From positions 84,325 through 148,324 of the forward strand of contig JADJYM010000013.1 in assembly GCA_016719755.1 (NCBI GenBank): 64,000 nucleotides of DNA, in the 5' to 3' direction. Made by a program: the position numbers and the translations under genes. Under the pieces are notes generated by a model that did not search any database, had not been told where the DNA came from, and worked only from the letters and a program-made list of their open reading frames with translations. This stretch comes from Novosphingobium sp. (lineage in GTDB: Bacteria; Pseudomonadota; Alphaproteobacteria; Sphingomonadales; Sphingomonadaceae). Positions 25,695-36,770 of the stretch are shown piece after piece (positions within the stretch are counted from its first letter, which is position 1; every line of letters begins with the position of its first letter).

Positions 25695-25719
25695 TGCCCG
25701 GGGCCGAAGCCCCGGGCAG
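25695..25719 (-). terminator. GC-rich hairpin between sucD and sucA
   Basis: TGCCCGGGGC and GCCCCGGGCA are exact complements around a four-base CGAA loop, ten bases past the sucD stop. There is no T-run on the minus strand, so it is more likely an intergenic mRNA-stabilising or partially terminating hairpin than a full stop to transcription into sucA. Confidence 0.5.
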
Positions 25720-25728
25720 GGGATCTAC

Positions 25729-26619
25729 TCAGACGCGCTCCTTGAGCACTTCGGCCAGCGTCTCGCCCAGCAGCGAGGGGCTGGAAGAGACGCGGATGCC
25801 GGCCTCCTCCATCGCCGCGATCTTGTCCTCGGCGCCGCCCTGGCCGCCCGAGACGATCGCGCCGGCATGGCCCATGCGGCGTCCCGGAGGAGCCGTGCGC
25901 CCGGCGATGAAGCCGGCCATCGGCTTCTTGCGGCCGCGCTTGGCCTCGTCCTTGAGGAACTGCGCGGCTTCTTCTTCCGCGCTGCCGCCGATTTCGCCGA
26001 TCATGATGATCGACTTGGTCTCGTCATCGGCCAGGAACAGTTCCAGCACGTCGATGAAGTTGGTGCCATTGACCGGATCGCCGCCGATGCCGACCGCGGT
26101 GGTCTGACCCAGGCCGATCTGGGTGGTCTGGAACACGGCCTCATAAGTGAGGGTGCCCGAACGGCTGACGACGCCGACGCTGCCCTTCTTGAAGATCGAT
26201 CCGGGCATGATGCCGATCTTGCATTCGTTGGGGGTCAGCACGCCGGGGCAGTTCGGCCCGATCAGGCGGCTCTTGCTGCCGGAAAGCGCGCGCTTGACGC
26301 GGACCATGTCGAGCACCGGAATGCCTTCGGTGATGCAGACGATCAGTTCCATCTCTGCATCGATCGCTTCAAGGATCGCGTCGGCTGCGCCCGGAGGCGG
26401 CACGTAGATGCACGAGGCGGTCGCGCCGGTCGCGGCCTTGGCTTCGGCCACGGTGTCGAACTGCGGCAGGCCGATGTGCTCGGTCCCGCCCTTGCCGGGG
26501 GTCACGCCAGCGACCATCTGGGTGCCGTAATCCAGCGCCGCCTGGGTGTGGAACGAACCGGTCGCGCCGGTCATGCCCTGGGTGATGACCTTGGTGTTCT
26601 TGTTGATCAGAATGGACAT
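25729..26619 (-). CDS. sucD: Succinyl-CoA synthetase alpha subunit
   Basis: 296 residues. The CoA-binding Rossmann domain has [20 protein letters not shown]. The phosphorylated active-site His lies in [20 protein letters not shown] (about residue 252), with GKVG-type loop equivalents [12 protein letters not shown] earlier. It forms an alpha-beta enzyme with SucC, which makes ATP or GTP from succinyl-CoA. The start at 26619 has GGAGG upstream. The sucC gene, normally directly upstream, is absent: the preceding gene is a secreted protein of unknown function, so SucC must be encoded elsewhere. Confidence 0.96.
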   Translation of the reverse strand: MSILINKNTKVITQGMTGATGSFHTQAALDYGTQMVAGVTPGKGGTEHIGLPQFDTVAEAKAATGATASCIYVPPPGAADAILEAIDAEMELIVCITEGIPVLDMVRVKRALSGSKSRLIGPNCPGVLTPNECKIGIMPGSIFKKGSVGVVSRSGTLTYEAVFQTTQIGLGQTTAVGIGGDPVNGTNFIDVLELFLADDETKSIIMIGEIGGSAEEEAAQFLKDEAKRGRKKPMAGFIAGRTAPPGRRMGHAGAIVSGGQGGAEDKIAAMEEAGIRVSSSPSLLGETLAEVLKERV

Positions 26620-26621
26620 CT

Positions 26622-27206
26622 TCAGAATCCTCCAATGGCTTGCGCCGTAAGTATCTGGCCTTTCAGGCCGAATTTCCGCACCAGCGGATCTTCCTGATCC
26701 GCAATGAAACTCACTTCCACCCCGTGACCGGGCTTCCAGCCAGGTTCCCAGAGATATTTCGTCTGCCCGCCCGGGAGCGGCTGGGTGCCGGTGCCGGGGC
26801 GGCCCATCAGGGCCTCGAGCGCGGCGGCGGCAATCGGCTCCGCCGCGTCGAAATCGTAGAGCCGGCAGCCGTTGCTCCAGGCGCCATCGGCATCCTGATA
26901 GCGCGACAGCGCCAGCCACACCTGCCGCTGACCGACCTTGCGGCTGAACTGCGCGCCCCGCAGGCGGGCGCCCGGCTCACGCGCAAGCACTTCTTCGCGC
27001 CCGCCATTGACCAGCCGGTCAAGGCTGGGGTGGGCTTGCGGCGCAACCGCCTGCCATCCCCCGCGCCGTGCCGCGCTGGCCATCGCCGGAAGACTGCGCA
27101 CCTTGGCGCAGACCCCCTTGAACGCGGCGAACAGCGCCTGCTCGTCAGCCGTAGGGGCGGCCTGGGCGGCCCCGGCCAGGGCCAGCAGCGCGGAAGCCAG
27201 CGCCAT
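26622..27206 (-). CDS. Secreted hypothetical protein in the TCA-cycle operon (194 residues)
   Basis: Begins with a signal peptide ([16 protein letters not shown], cleavage before APTADEQ). The mature part is about 178 residues with a Cys pair (VCAKVRSLP ... SNGCRLYDF), a central [21 protein letters not shown] segment and [17 protein letters not shown] near the end. It starts two bases after the stop of another secreted protein and ends just before sucD, so all are probably cotranscribed with mdh and sucD. No domain recognised. The second half of the preceding protein is not similar, so this is not a simple duplication. Confidence 0.75.
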   Translation of the reverse strand: MALASALLALAGAAQAAPTADEQALFAAFKGVCAKVRSLPAMASAARRGGWQAVAPQAHPSLDRLVNGGREEVLAREPGARLRGAQFSRKVGQRQVWLALSRYQDADGAWSNGCRLYDFDAAEPIAAAALEALMGRPGTGTQPLPGGQTKYLWEPGWKPGHGVEVSFIADQEDPLVRKFGLKGQILTAQAIGGF

Positions 27207-27208
27207 GC

Positions 27209-27723
27209 TCAGCGCCCTTCCGTGAACTTGACCGCAATGCGAATGCCGCGGGCCTTTTCGGTGCCCATTGGTTCCAGCACCACGGTCTGCGTTGCGGTTT
27301 TCCAGGCCTGCTTGAGCCCGTCGGCGGAGACCAGCGGCTTGCCAAGCAGCGTGGCAAGCCGGGTGCGGACCGCCTGGTCCCCGGCCAGATCGACCACTGG
27401 TGACATGATCATGCAGCGCCCCGCGTTCGGCCCCTGCTGGAACACCACCAGCATCGTCATGTCGCTGGGCTTGCTGAACAGCGCGGCGGGCTGGGGCTTG
27501 CCATCGGGCGTGGTGATGCTGCCCTGCTGCCAGCCGCGCTGCGCCAGAACGGCGAAGCTGGGCGAGGGCGTTCCGCTCGCCGCCATGCAATCGCGCACGT
27601 GACCGACAATCGCGTCGGCGCTGGGCACGCCCGGCGGCAGGGCCGGTGCAGCCGCCTTCTTGCCGGCCGCATGAAGCGGCGCGGCAAGCGCGGCGATTGC
27701 CATGGAGAGGAGCAGGCGGCGCA

Positions 27724-27724
<1 letters not shown>
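27209..27724 (-). CDS. Secreted hypothetical protein coupled to mdh (171 residues)
   Basis: N-terminal signal peptide MRRLLLSMAIAALAAPLHA, then a mature protein of about 150 residues with two cysteines (HVRDCMAASG and GRCMIMSPV) that could form a disulfide, and repeated Ser/Pro-rich loops. Its ATG overlaps the mdh stop codon (TGATG), so translation is coupled to malate dehydrogenase. No family recognised. A periplasmic protein locked into a central-metabolism operon is unusual; its job cannot be read from sequence. Confidence 0.75.
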
Positions 27725-29018
<1,294 letters not shown>

Positions 29019-30944
29019 TCAGCCCACCGCGCGCTTCGGCGCGGCGTCCTTCTCGCGCTCCTGCGCAAGGAGCATTGAGGCGAGGTAATCCGGAACGGCG
29101 CGGCTGAAGTAGTAGCCCTGGCCCAGCGTACAGCCCGCGGCTCGCACGGCGTTGACCTGCTCGACCGTTTCCAGCCCCTCGGCGACGATCTGCATCCCCA
29201 GCGTGGAGGCCATTTCCGAGACCGCGCGGATGATCGCGTCGCTCTTCTTGCCGACGTTGACGCCCGACACGAAGCTGCGGTCGACCTTGATCTTCCCGAA
29301 CGGATACTTGTTGATGTAGCCGAGCGAGGAATAGCCGGTGCCGAAATCGTCGAGCGCAAAGCGCACCCCGGCCGCGCTGAGTTCGGCCATGAAGTCCTCG
29401 GTCTGCTTCGAATGGTCGAGCAGCACGGTTTCGGTGATTTCCAGCTCCAGCCGGTGCGGCGGCAGCCTGGCTTCGCGCAGCGCGCTGAGGATACCCAGGG
29501 CCGCGCCCGGTGCCTTGAGCTGGAGCGGCGAGAGGTTGACCGCCACGGTCACGTCGTCCGGCCACTGCGCGGCGGCCTTGGCGGCCTGCGCGGTGATCCA
29601 GTTGCCCAGCGTGATGATGACGCCGGTTTCCTCGGCCACCGGGATGAATTCGTCGGGGCGCAGTTCGCCCTTTTCGGGGTGGAACCAGCGCACCAGCGAT
29701 TCGAAGGCGCGGATCCGCCCGGTCTTGAGGTCGACGATCGGCTGGAAGAACACCGACAGTTCGTCGCGCTGGATGGCAAGGCGCAGCTCGCTCTCGATCT
29801 CGCGGCGGCGCACCAGGTCGCGGCTCATCGACGGATCGAAGAAGCTCACCTGGTTCCGGCCGTTGACCTTGGCGTGATACAACGCCAGGTCCGCACCCTG
29901 CATCAGGGATTCAAGGTCCGGCCCGTCGTCCGGCAGGATCGCCGCGCCGATCGAGCAGCTGATTTCCAGGCGGTCGTCGTCGATCCGGATCGGGCGGGTC
30001 ATCTCGGCCAGCACGGCCATGGCGATGGTTTCCACCTCGCGGCGGTCCTTGACGTCGCAGGCCATGATGAATTCGTCGCCGCCGAAGCGGCCGATCACAG
30101 CTTCGGCCTTGCCCAGCGCGCGCAGGCGCTGCGCAACCTCGCACAGCACCCGGTCGCCGACCTGGTGACCCAGCGCGTCGTTGACTTCCTTGAACTTGTC
30201 GAGGTCCATCCAGAACATGGCGAGCCGCGGCGCCGTGCGCCGGCGCGAGAGGTGTTCGACGAGGAAATGGTTGAGCCCCGCCCGGTTGGCGAGGCCGGTG
30301 ACGACGTCGGTCCGCGCGAGGTGCTGCATCTTTTCGGCCAGCCGCGCGCTGGTTTCCACCGAAGCGATCGAATCGCGCAGGGTGCGGAACACGTGCATCG
30401 TGATCGACATCATGCCCAGCCACAGCAGCACGATGGCCACCGCCAGGCCCTTGCGGCCAATGTCGCCGTCCTGCCACAGGGCCAGGATGATCGGGAAGAA
30501 CGTCAGGACCATCTGGCCGATCGAGATCATCGGCCGCCCCGCGTTGCGGGCAGCAATCCCCGCGCCATAGCCGATGGCATAGCCGACGATCAGCAGTTGG
30601 GCAGAGGCTTCCACCCTGAACCACACCGCCAGCGCGGCCAGCAGGCCCAGCTGGGCGGAGAAAGTGAAGGCGCCCACTTCGTACAGCAGTTCCAGCCGCC
30701 GCGAATCCCGGTTGACCATGCGCGGCAGGACCAGCGCCAGCACCACGCGCGCCACCGCCACCACGCTGAGCGCGATGGCGACGTGCCAGATGGCGGGGAT
30801 ATCGGCAATCGAGGCGGTCAGCAGGCTGGCCATGACGCCGGTGGCAGCGCCAACGGCGAGGTTCGCGGGCTGGGTATAGAGCGTCTCGACCAGGGTCTTC
30901 CTGACCCGGTCGTCGATGGCATTGGTGCGAAACAGCACCCGCAT
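29019..30944 (-). CDS. Membrane-bound GGDEF-EAL cyclic-di-GMP protein
   Basis: 641 residues. About six hydrophobic segments occupy residues 30-185 (a MASE-like sensor). A diguanylate cyclase domain follows, with RTDVVTGLANRAG and the intact active site RFGGDEF (residues 288-292). An EAL phosphodiesterase domain starts near residue 375 with AFESLVRW (ESL in place of EAL, a common functional variant), then ITETVLLD, DDFGTGYSSLGYI, KVDRSFV and EGLET. Both domains keep their catalytic motifs, so synthesis and hydrolysis of c-di-GMP are both possible. The start at ATG 30944 is preferred over TTG 30947. Confidence 0.93.
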   Translation of the reverse strand: MRVLFRTNAIDDRVRKTLVETLYTQPANLAVGAATGVMASLLTASIADIPAIWHVAIALSVVAVARVVLALVLPRMVNRDSRRLELLYEVGAFTFSAQLGLLAALAVWFRVEASAQLLIVGYAIGYGAGIAARNAGRPMISIGQMVLTFFPIILALWQDGDIGRKGLAVAIVLLWLGMMSITMHVFRTLRDSIASVETSARLAEKMQHLARTDVVTGLANRAGLNHFLVEHLSRRRTAPRLAMFWMDLDKFKEVNDALGHQVGDRVLCEVAQRLRALGKAEAVIGRFGGDEFIMACDVKDRREVETIAMAVLAEMTRPIRIDDDRLEISCSIGAAILPDDGPDLESLMQGADLALYHAKVNGRNQVSFFDPSMSRDLVRRREIESELRLAIQRDELSVFFQPIVDLKTGRIRAFESLVRWFHPEKGELRPDEFIPVAEETGVIITLGNWITAQAAKAAAQWPDDVTVAVNLSPLQLKAPGAALGILSALREARLPPHRLELEITETVLLDHSKQTEDFMAELSAAGVRFALDDFGTGYSSLGYINKYPFGKIKVDRSFVSGVNVGKKSDAIIRAVSEMASTLGMQIVAEGLETVEQVNAVRAAGCTLGQGYYFSRAVPDYLASMLLAQEREKDAAPKRAVG

Positions 30945-31056
30945 CAAGGTTCGCCAGCGTCGGATAGTCGTCGCCCTCTCGTTAAGGATTGCCCTAAAGC
31001 AGCGATGTCACCGATTGGTTAACGCAGGCCTTCCAGCGCTCGGGGCTGCTCGCTGG

Positions 31057-31374
31057 TCAGCGCGGCGGACTGTCGACCCGGGCGGCGAGAGCGCCGGCCA
31101 TGCGCCGGTCGAGCGTGCGGCAGATACCCAGCCAGTAGTCGTAGCCCTGCCGGTCGCCGGCAAAGAAGGCGCGCTCGGCGGTCTGCCGGGCGGTCTCCGC
31201 CGCACCCAGGCCGTGGGCCGCGAAATGCCGCAGCGCGTCGCGCAGCAGCGGATCGTGGGCTGTGCCCGGCACCATGCGGTTGTCGTTGGCGGCGCGGCGG
31301 ATCAGCCGGGCACGCAGGCGCGGGGCAAGCGACAGCTGCAGGGCGGGTCGGGCGGCGGCGAAACGGATCGGCAT
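31057..31374 (-). CDS. Small conserved hypothetical protein, 105 residues
   Basis: A basic, Ala/Arg-rich protein with an alphaproteobacterial-looking core: RAANDNRMVPG, then an amphipathic helix (DALRHFAAHGLGAAETARQT) and AERAFFAGDRQGYDYWLGIC ending in RTLDRRMAGAL. There is no signal peptide or membrane helix. The FFAGDRxGYxxWxxICRTLDRR block looks like a conserved domain of Sphingomonadales hypothetical proteins. Function unknown. It stands between the GGDEF-EAL gene and the cell-wall hydrolase, all on the minus strand. Confidence 0.7.
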   Translation of the reverse strand: MPIRFAAARPALQLSLAPRLRARLIRRAANDNRMVPGTAHDPLLRDALRHFAAHGLGAAETARQTAERAFFAGDRQGYDYWLGICRTLDRRMAGALAARVDSPPR

Positions 31375-31500
31375 CCTGGGCCTTCTTGCAAAAGCTGGCC
31401 GGACATGGCCTTGGCGGGGAGCCGCTGCTTAGGCCGGGGATGGCTAAGGCTTGGTGAGAGGCTATGGTTTCCGCCGGTTAACCTTGTTGGTGGAGGCCGG

Positions 31501-32667
31501 TCAGGCGCCGGGCTGGGCGATCCAGCGGCCACTGTCGCGGTATTCGGGGCGCACGTCCTGCGGCGCCGTGGGCAGGGCATCGCCCCGGTAGAGCGCTTCG
31601 CCGCCGCGGTTCTGGACATCCTGCGAATAACGCGGCGCGGGCAGGGCGCGTGCTGTGCCCAGCGGAGCGCCGACGTCGCCCGGCTGGACCAGCCCGCCCG
31701 CCTGCGCGCGCTTGAGGCCCTCGTCATAGGCGCGCTGGATCGCCAGCGGATCGAGCGCCGCATCGGGCTCGCGGTCGGCGGCCGGATTGCGGGCGTGCGG
31801 CGCGGCCAGCGGCTCGCCCCCCAGATAGGCAAAGCGGAACGCGCCCGATCGCCCCGCCGCGCCCATGAAGCTGTAGAACCGGTGCGCGCCGATCGTGGTG
31901 AGATAGCGCAGGCTGGGTGCCCAGTAGGGGTGGATCGCGATGGTGTGGTAATGCGTGGCCAGCCCCACGCTCGGCTCGACATATCCGGCCAGCGCCGCCA
32001 GGGCCACGCCCTGCGCGCGTTGCCAGAACATCGGATTGGGGATCTTGGCCATCGATCCGTCGCAGGTGAAGCTGAACTGGCAGCCGGTGCGCCGCTCGGA
32101 CCCCTGAAATACCACCCCGCAGACCGTATTGGGATAGCTGGGATGGGCAACCCGGTTGAGCACCACCTGCGCCACGGCGCGCTGGCCCTGGTCGGGCTCG
32201 CTGCGCGCTTCGTAGTAGATCGCTGCGGTCAGGCACTGAATCGCGCGGGTGCGGTCGATGCCGGAATTGTCGACCCGGATCGCTCGGGCAACCGCCCCGG
32301 CAATGTCCGCCTCGCCCGGCGCGTTGTCGGCGTCGCTCTGGATGCCGGGCACCAGCGGGGTATCGTCGGTGGCAAGGTAGTAGAAGGCCGATCCCGGAAA
32401 GCTGTCGCCTGTCCGCTCGAACGGCATCGGCTCAAGCTCAAGCTGCGCGGCCCCGGCATTGCCGATGTCGAAGGCATCCCACTCGCCGCGCCAGTCGCCG
32501 GGCGCGGCAAGCGCGGGCACGGCCATCGCCGCCAGCAGCACCAGCACCCGCCGCCCCATGTGGCGGCGCTCCATCCGCTGACCCAGCCGGCGCGGGGCGC
32601 GCCGCTTCAGCCGCGCGGAGAAATCGCGCGGACGGGGTTCATAGGGAAAGGTCAGCCTGTGCTGCAT
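31501..32667 (-). CDS. Cell-wall hydrolase, SleB/CwlJ family
   Basis: 388 residues. A basic N-terminus precedes a hydrophobic segment (MGRRVLVLLAAMAVPALAAP), which may be a signal anchor with cleavage. The SleB (Hydrolase_2) domain spans about residues 150-270: CLTAAIYYEARSEPDQGQRA with the catalytic Glu, VVLNRVAHPSYPNTVCGVVF, CQFSFTCDGSMAKIPNP, and the ATHYHTIAIHPYWAP block. The family cleaves glycan bonds in peptidoglycan. The C-terminal 100 residues are Pro/Ala-rich and unstructured-looking. The role may be cell-wall turnover in the periplasm. Confidence 0.88.
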   Translation of the reverse strand: MQHRLTFPYEPRPRDFSARLKRRAPRRLGQRMERRHMGRRVLVLLAAMAVPALAAPGDWRGEWDAFDIGNAGAAQLELEPMPFERTGDSFPGSAFYYLATDDTPLVPGIQSDADNAPGEADIAGAVARAIRVDNSGIDRTRAIQCLTAAIYYEARSEPDQGQRAVAQVVLNRVAHPSYPNTVCGVVFQGSERRTGCQFSFTCDGSMAKIPNPMFWQRAQGVALAALAGYVEPSVGLATHYHTIAIHPYWAPSLRYLTTIGAHRFYSFMGAAGRSGAFRFAYLGGEPLAAPHARNPAADREPDAALDPLAIQRAYDEGLKRAQAGGLVQPGDVGAPLGTARALPAPRYSQDVQNRGGEALYRGDALPTAPQDVRPEYRDSGRWIAQPGA

Positions 32668-32834
32668 CGCTTCTCTGTGTGGCTACGCGCCCTTGCGCGT
32701 AGGCCGGGAAACCGGGACGGCGCCAGCGGGCTTTTCGCGCCGTGCCGAACCGGGACGTGTGCCGGGCATAGGGGCAAGCGGTTAAGAAATGGCGCAATTC
32801 ACGCGCCCGCTTGCAAGGGGCACCGGCCAGGCCT

Positions 32835-33025
32835 ATGCGCGGCCCCACGTCATGGGTTGCCTGTGCAAGCAGGCCTAAGAGGGAAGCGGGTCCTATTCCC
32901 GCGCTGCCCCCGCAACTGTGACCGGGGAGCGCCGCTCCACTATGCCACTGGCTTCATTCCTTCGGGAAGGGCCGGGAAGGCGGGGCAGGCGCGCTGATCC
33001 GGGAGCCAGGAGACCTGCCGATGAC
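32835..33025 (+). ncRNA. Cobalamin (AdoCbl) riboswitch
   Basis: Diagnostic blocks occur in order: GGTTGCCTGTGCAAGCAGGC start helix, AAGAGGGAAGCGGGTCC, the CCCGCAACTGTGACCGGGGA core, CCACTGG, GGGAAGGC, and the B12 box GAGCCAGGAGACCTGCC (33003-33019). It lies about 105 bases upstream of btuB and should repress the B12-uptake operon when cobalamin is plentiful. The exact 5' end is approximate. Confidence 0.96.
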
Positions 33026-33130
33026 GGTCGTTCCGCGCCGGGCGGGGTGTACCGGATTGCAGCGTGGACCCGCGTTTGGCGCGGGGCCTCTCGCCATGAA
33101 CGGCATTCGTTCATTGCTGGAGGATTGCGC

Positions 33131-34990
33131 GTGAAATATCTGTTTTTACTGGGTTGTTGTTGTCTGTCCTCCGCCCCGGCGCTGGCGCGGGATGCCGCTG
33201 TCGATGATGAGCCGGGGGAGCAGGTCATCCTGCACCACCCGCCCCGCGACACCTATATCACTGTGGTCGCAACCGGGCAGGAAGAACCGCTGGTCCGCTC
33301 TGGCCAGTCAATCAGCGTGGTCGCCCGGGACGAGATCGAGGCGGTGCAGGGGCCGGACCTGACCCGCGTGCTGGAACGCCTGCCCGGCGTCACTACCGCG
33401 CGCAGCGGCGGTCTTGGCAGCCAGACCAGCCTGTTCGTGCGCGGCGCCAATTCGCAGCAATTGCTGGTGACGGTCGACGGCGTGAGGATGGCGGACGTGG
33501 CCGCGCCCAGCGGCGGGTTCGATCTTGGCACCCTGCTGACCGGCAGCATCGGCAAGCTGGAACTGCTGCGCGGATCGAACAGCGTCGCCTGGGGCAGCGA
33601 TGCCATGGGCGGGGTGCTGGCGGTGACCACCAGGGTGCCCGGCGGCCTGACCGGATCGCTGGAATACGGCGCGCACGACAGCCTGACCGCGGCGGCCAGT
33701 GCCGGAACCGGGGGCGATGGCTACAGCCTGGCAGTCAGCGGCGGCTATACCCGAACCGACGGGATTTCCGCTTACGCCGCCGGAACCGAACCGGACGGCT
33801 TCCGCCAGTGGCATGGCACTGTGCAGGGCGGGGCAGAGCTGACCTCTGGCCTGTGGTTGCGCGCGGTTGGCCGCTATGCCGACAGCACGGTCGATTTCGA
33901 TGGCTATCCCGCGCCCAGCTACAGCTTTGCCGACACGTCCGAATACCAGACCACCCGGCAGGGGTCGGGCCGGATCGGGCTGGAATACACCGGCAAGGGG
34001 CTGAAGCTGGCGGGCGGGATCGCGCTGTCCGATACGCGCCGCGCCTATTTCGACCCGACTTACGCCGCCACGCCGAATTTTGAAACGGCCGGGCGCAGCT
34101 GGCGCGCGGACCTTAAGGGCCGCGCCGACCTTAGCGACGAATTCGTGCTGGATTTCGGCGCGGACAGCGAATGGACGCGCTTTTCGACCACCTATGACGC
34201 GCGACAGGACGCGCGGCTGAGCAGCGGCCATGTGCTGTTGGGCTATCACGGCGACGGGGTTCACCTGACCGGCGGGGTGCGGCTGGATGACCATGACCGG
34301 TTCGGATCGCATTGGACCTTCGGCGCCAACGGCGCAGTCGAACTGGCCGAGGGCTTGCGGCTGCGCGCCAGCTTTGGCGAGGGGTTCAAGGCGCCGACGC
34401 TCTACCAGCTCTATGGCTATGGCGGGAACGTGGCGCTGCGGCCGGAAACCTCCACCGCGTTCGATGCCGGGATCGAACTGGGCGACCGGGGCGGGTATCG
34501 CCACTTCGCCGTCACCCTCTTCCGCCGCGACAGTCGCAACCTGATCGATTACGTTTCGCCCGGCGGTTACTTCAACACCGCCCGCGCCCGCGCCGAAGGG
34601 GTTGAAGCGGAACTGACCGGCGAACTGACCGAAGGGCTGCGCGGCTATGCCAGTTACAGCTACACCAGGTCCGTCAACCGCCAAACCGGCAAGGATCTGG
34701 CCCGCCGCCCGCGCCATGCCTTCAGCACCGGCGTGGACTGGACCACTCCGTTGGCCGACCTGAAACTGGGCGCGGATCTGCGGGTGCTGTCCGGCAGCTT
34801 CGACGATGCCGGAAACTTCACCCGGCTGGACGGCTTCGCGCTGGTAACGGTGCGCGCCAGCCTGCCGGTGACCGAGCAGGTGGAACTGTTCGGGCGGATC
34901 GAAAACCTGGGCAACAAGCAATACCAGACGGTCGCGGGCTATGGCACTTATGGCCGCTCCGCCTATGCGGGGCTGCGCGCGCGGTGGTAA
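33131..34990 (+). CDS. btuB: TonB-dependent vitamin B12 receptor BtuB
   Basis: 619-residue outer-membrane receptor. It starts at GTG 33131, preceded by GGAGGA, and begins with a signal peptide (VKYLFLLGCCCLSSAPALA). A TonB-box-like ITVVATG follows, then the plug domain (VLERLPGVTTARSGGLGSQ and LRGSNSVAWGSDAMGGVLAV), then a 22-strand barrel rich in alternating aromatic residues and ending in the terminal aromatic-type GRSAYAGLRARW. B12 specificity rests on the upstream cobalamin riboswitch and the downstream btuFCD genes. Its stop overlaps the btuF start. Confidence 0.95.
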   Translation: MKYLFLLGCCCLSSAPALARDAAVDDEPGEQVILHHPPRDTYITVVATGQEEPLVRSGQSISVVARDEIEAVQGPDLTRVLERLPGVTTARSGGLGSQTSLFVRGANSQQLLVTVDGVRMADVAAPSGGFDLGTLLTGSIGKLELLRGSNSVAWGSDAMGGVLAVTTRVPGGLTGSLEYGAHDSLTAAASAGTGGDGYSLAVSGGYTRTDGISAYAAGTEPDGFRQWHGTVQGGAELTSGLWLRAVGRYADSTVDFDGYPAPSYSFADTSEYQTTRQGSGRIGLEYTGKGLKLAGGIALSDTRRAYFDPTYAATPNFETAGRSWRADLKGRADLSDEFVLDFGADSEWTRFSTTYDARQDARLSSGHVLLGYHGDGVHLTGGVRLDDHDRFGSHWTFGANGAVELAEGLRLRASFGEGFKAPTLYQLYGYGGNVALRPETSTAFDAGIELGDRGGYRHFAVTLFRRDSRNLIDYVSPGGYFNTARARAEGVEAELTGELTEGLRGYASYSYTRSVNRQTGKDLARRPRHAFSTGVDWTTPLADLKLGADLRVLSGSFDDAGNFTRLDGFALVTVRASLPVTEQVELFGRIENLGNKQYQTVAGYGTYGRSAYAGLRARW

Positions 34991-35811
34991 GGCGGCTCGC
35001 CTGTCTCGCCGCGCTGGCGCTGGCGGCCTGCTCTGCCGCGCCCGCGCGCGAGGCGGCGAGTGCGCTGCCCCGGCTGGTGAGCCTTAATCCCTGCACCGAC
35101 GCGATCCTGGCCGAAGTGGCCGATCCCGAACAGTTGCTGGCGGTCTCCGCTTACAGCCACGATCCCGCCTCCAGCTCGATGGATCTGGCGAAAGCCCGGC
35201 AATTCCGCGCCACCGGGGGCAGCGTCGAGGAGATCCTTGCGCTGCGTCCCGATGTGGTGGTGGGAGCCAGCTTCATGCCCCCCGCCACTGCGCAGGCGCT
35301 GGAGCAGCTGGGGTTCCGGCTGGAGCGGTTCGGGATTGCCCCCACGGTGGAGGAGAGCAAGGCGCAGGTGAGGCAGCTTGCGGCGCTGGCCGGGCATCCT
35401 GAACGGGGTGAGGCGCTGGTCGCGCGGATCGATGTCGCGCTGGCGCGCGCCGCGCCGCCGCCCGGCGCGCCGGTTGCGGCGGTGGTCTGGCAATCGGGCG
35501 GGATTGTGGGCGGGGCGGACACGCTGGTTTCCGATGTGCTGGTGCGCACCGGCTTTGCCAACATGGCGGCGCAGGAGGGGCTGCGGCAGGCCGACCACCT
35601 GCCGCTCGAAGCCATGATCGCCCGCCCGCCGCGCGTGATTTTCGCCGCTGGCGCCCATGAGGCGAACGAGGACCGGATGCTGGCCCATCCCGCGCTCAGC
35701 CGGATCAGGGACACGCGGCGCGAACCGCTCGATCCCGCGCTGCTGTGGTGCGGCGGGCCGACCATTGTGCGCCTGGCCGAGCGGCTGGCAGAGGCCCGGC
35801 GGACGCGATGA
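34984..35811 (+). CDS. btuF: Cobalamin ABC transporter substrate-binding protein BtuF
   Basis: 275 residues. It starts at GTG 34984 inside the end of btuB. The N-terminus is a lipoprotein-type signal with lipobox LAAC (LAALALAACSAAP). The mature part has the helical-backbone class III binding-protein fold: PRLVSLNPCTDAILAEVADP, the ATGGSVEEILALRPDVVV segment, a central helix, and GIVGGADTLVSDVLVRTG in the second lobe. It delivers cobalamin from BtuB to BtuCD. The ATGA overlap with btuC shows tight coupling. Confidence 0.92.
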   Translation: MVRRLACLAALALAACSAAPAREAASALPRLVSLNPCTDAILAEVADPEQLLAVSAYSHDPASSSMDLAKARQFRATGGSVEEILALRPDVVVGASFMPPATAQALEQLGFRLERFGIAPTVEESKAQVRQLAALAGHPERGEALVARIDVALARAAPPPGAPVAAVVWQSGGIVGGADTLVSDVLVRTGFANMAAQEGLRQADHLPLEAMIARPPRVIFAAGAHEANEDRMLAHPALSRIRDTRREPLDPALLWCGGPTIVRLAERLAEARRTR

Positions 35812-36770
35812 CCCGTCCGGTTCCCCTGCTGCTCATCGGACTGACGCTGGCCGTGCCGCTTTCCTTGCTGGCGGGGCGGGTGTGGCTCGATCCATTCGCC
35901 AATCTGCCCGATAATGCGCTGATAATCCTTCTGGAACTGCGCCTGCCGCGCGCCCTGCTGGCGCTGTTGATCGGGGCGGGTCTGGGGGCTTCGGGCGCGG
36001 CGATGCAGGGCTATCTGCGCAATCCGCTGGCCGATCCCGGGCTGTTCGGGATCGCGCCCGGCGCGGCGCTGGGGGCGGTACTGAGCTTCTGGACCGGCTG
36101 GGCGGCGCAGCCCTATGCGCTGCCCGCCTTTGCCCTGGCGGGCGCGGCGGGAGCGATGGCGCTGCTGGCGCTGATTGCCGGGCGCAGCGGCTCGGTCACG
36201 CTGTTCACGCTGGCGGGAATGATGATCGCCAGCCTGGCGGGCGCCTTGATGAGCCTCGCCATCAGCCTCTCGCCCACGCCCTTCGCGATGAGCGAGATCG
36301 TTACCTGGCTGATGGGTGCGGTCAGCGACCGGTCGTGGCGCGACGTGGGGCTTGCGCTGGTGCCGACGCTGGCCGGGATCGCCCTGCTGCGCATGGCCGG
36401 ACCGGCGCTCGACGCGCTGACGCTGGGCGCGGCGTCGGCGCGCTCGCTGGGGGTGGAGCCGCGCCGCCTTCAGGCGCTGATGGTCGCGGGCGTGGGGCTG
36501 TGCGTCGGTTCGGGCGTGGCGGTGGCCGGGATCATCGGCTTCGTCGGCCTGATCGTGCCGCATCTGATGCGCCGCTTTACCGATCGCCGCCCCTCGCAGC
36601 TGATCGTGCCGAGCGCGCTGGCGGGCGCGCTGGTGCTGCTGGCGGCGGATGTGCTGTGCCGGGTATTGCCGCTTGCGGGCGGCGAACTGCGGCTGGGTAT
36701 CGCGCTCTCGCTGCTGGGGGCGCCGTTCTTCCTGATGCTGCTGCTGAAGATGCGGAGGGAACTGGCGTGA
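35808..36770 (+). CDS. btuC: Cobalamin ABC transporter permease BtuC
   Basis: 320-residue FecCD/BtuC-type permease with about ten membrane helices. Diagnostic motifs are LRLPRALLALLIGAGLGASG, MQGYLRNPLADPGLFGIAPG, the EIVTWLMGAVSDRSW loop and GFVGLIVPHLMRR (coupling helix). The start at ATG 35808 overlaps the btuF stop, and its own stop overlaps the btuD start. Inner-membrane pore of the B12 importer. Confidence 0.94.
   Translation: MTRPVPLLLIGLTLAVPLSLLAGRVWLDPFANLPDNALIILLELRLPRALLALLIGAGLGASGAAMQGYLRNPLADPGLFGIAPGAALGAVLSFWTGWAAQPYALPAFALAGAAGAMALLALIAGRSGSVTLFTLAGMMIASLAGALMSLAISLSPTPFAMSEIVTWLMGAVSDRSWRDVGLALVPTLAGIALLRMAGPALDALTLGAASARSLGVEPRRLQALMVAGVGLCVGSGVAVAGIIGFVGLIVPHLMRRFTDRRPSQLIVPSALAGALVLLAADVLCRVLPLAGGELRLGIALSLLGAPFFLMLLLKMRRELA

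Noticed and set aside
23679-25745. Long open frame (688 codons) on the plus strand opposite sucA
   Set aside because: It lies entirely antisense to the well-conserved sucA and results from high GC with few stop codons; the translated sequence is low in recognisable motifs and lacks a ribosome-binding site.
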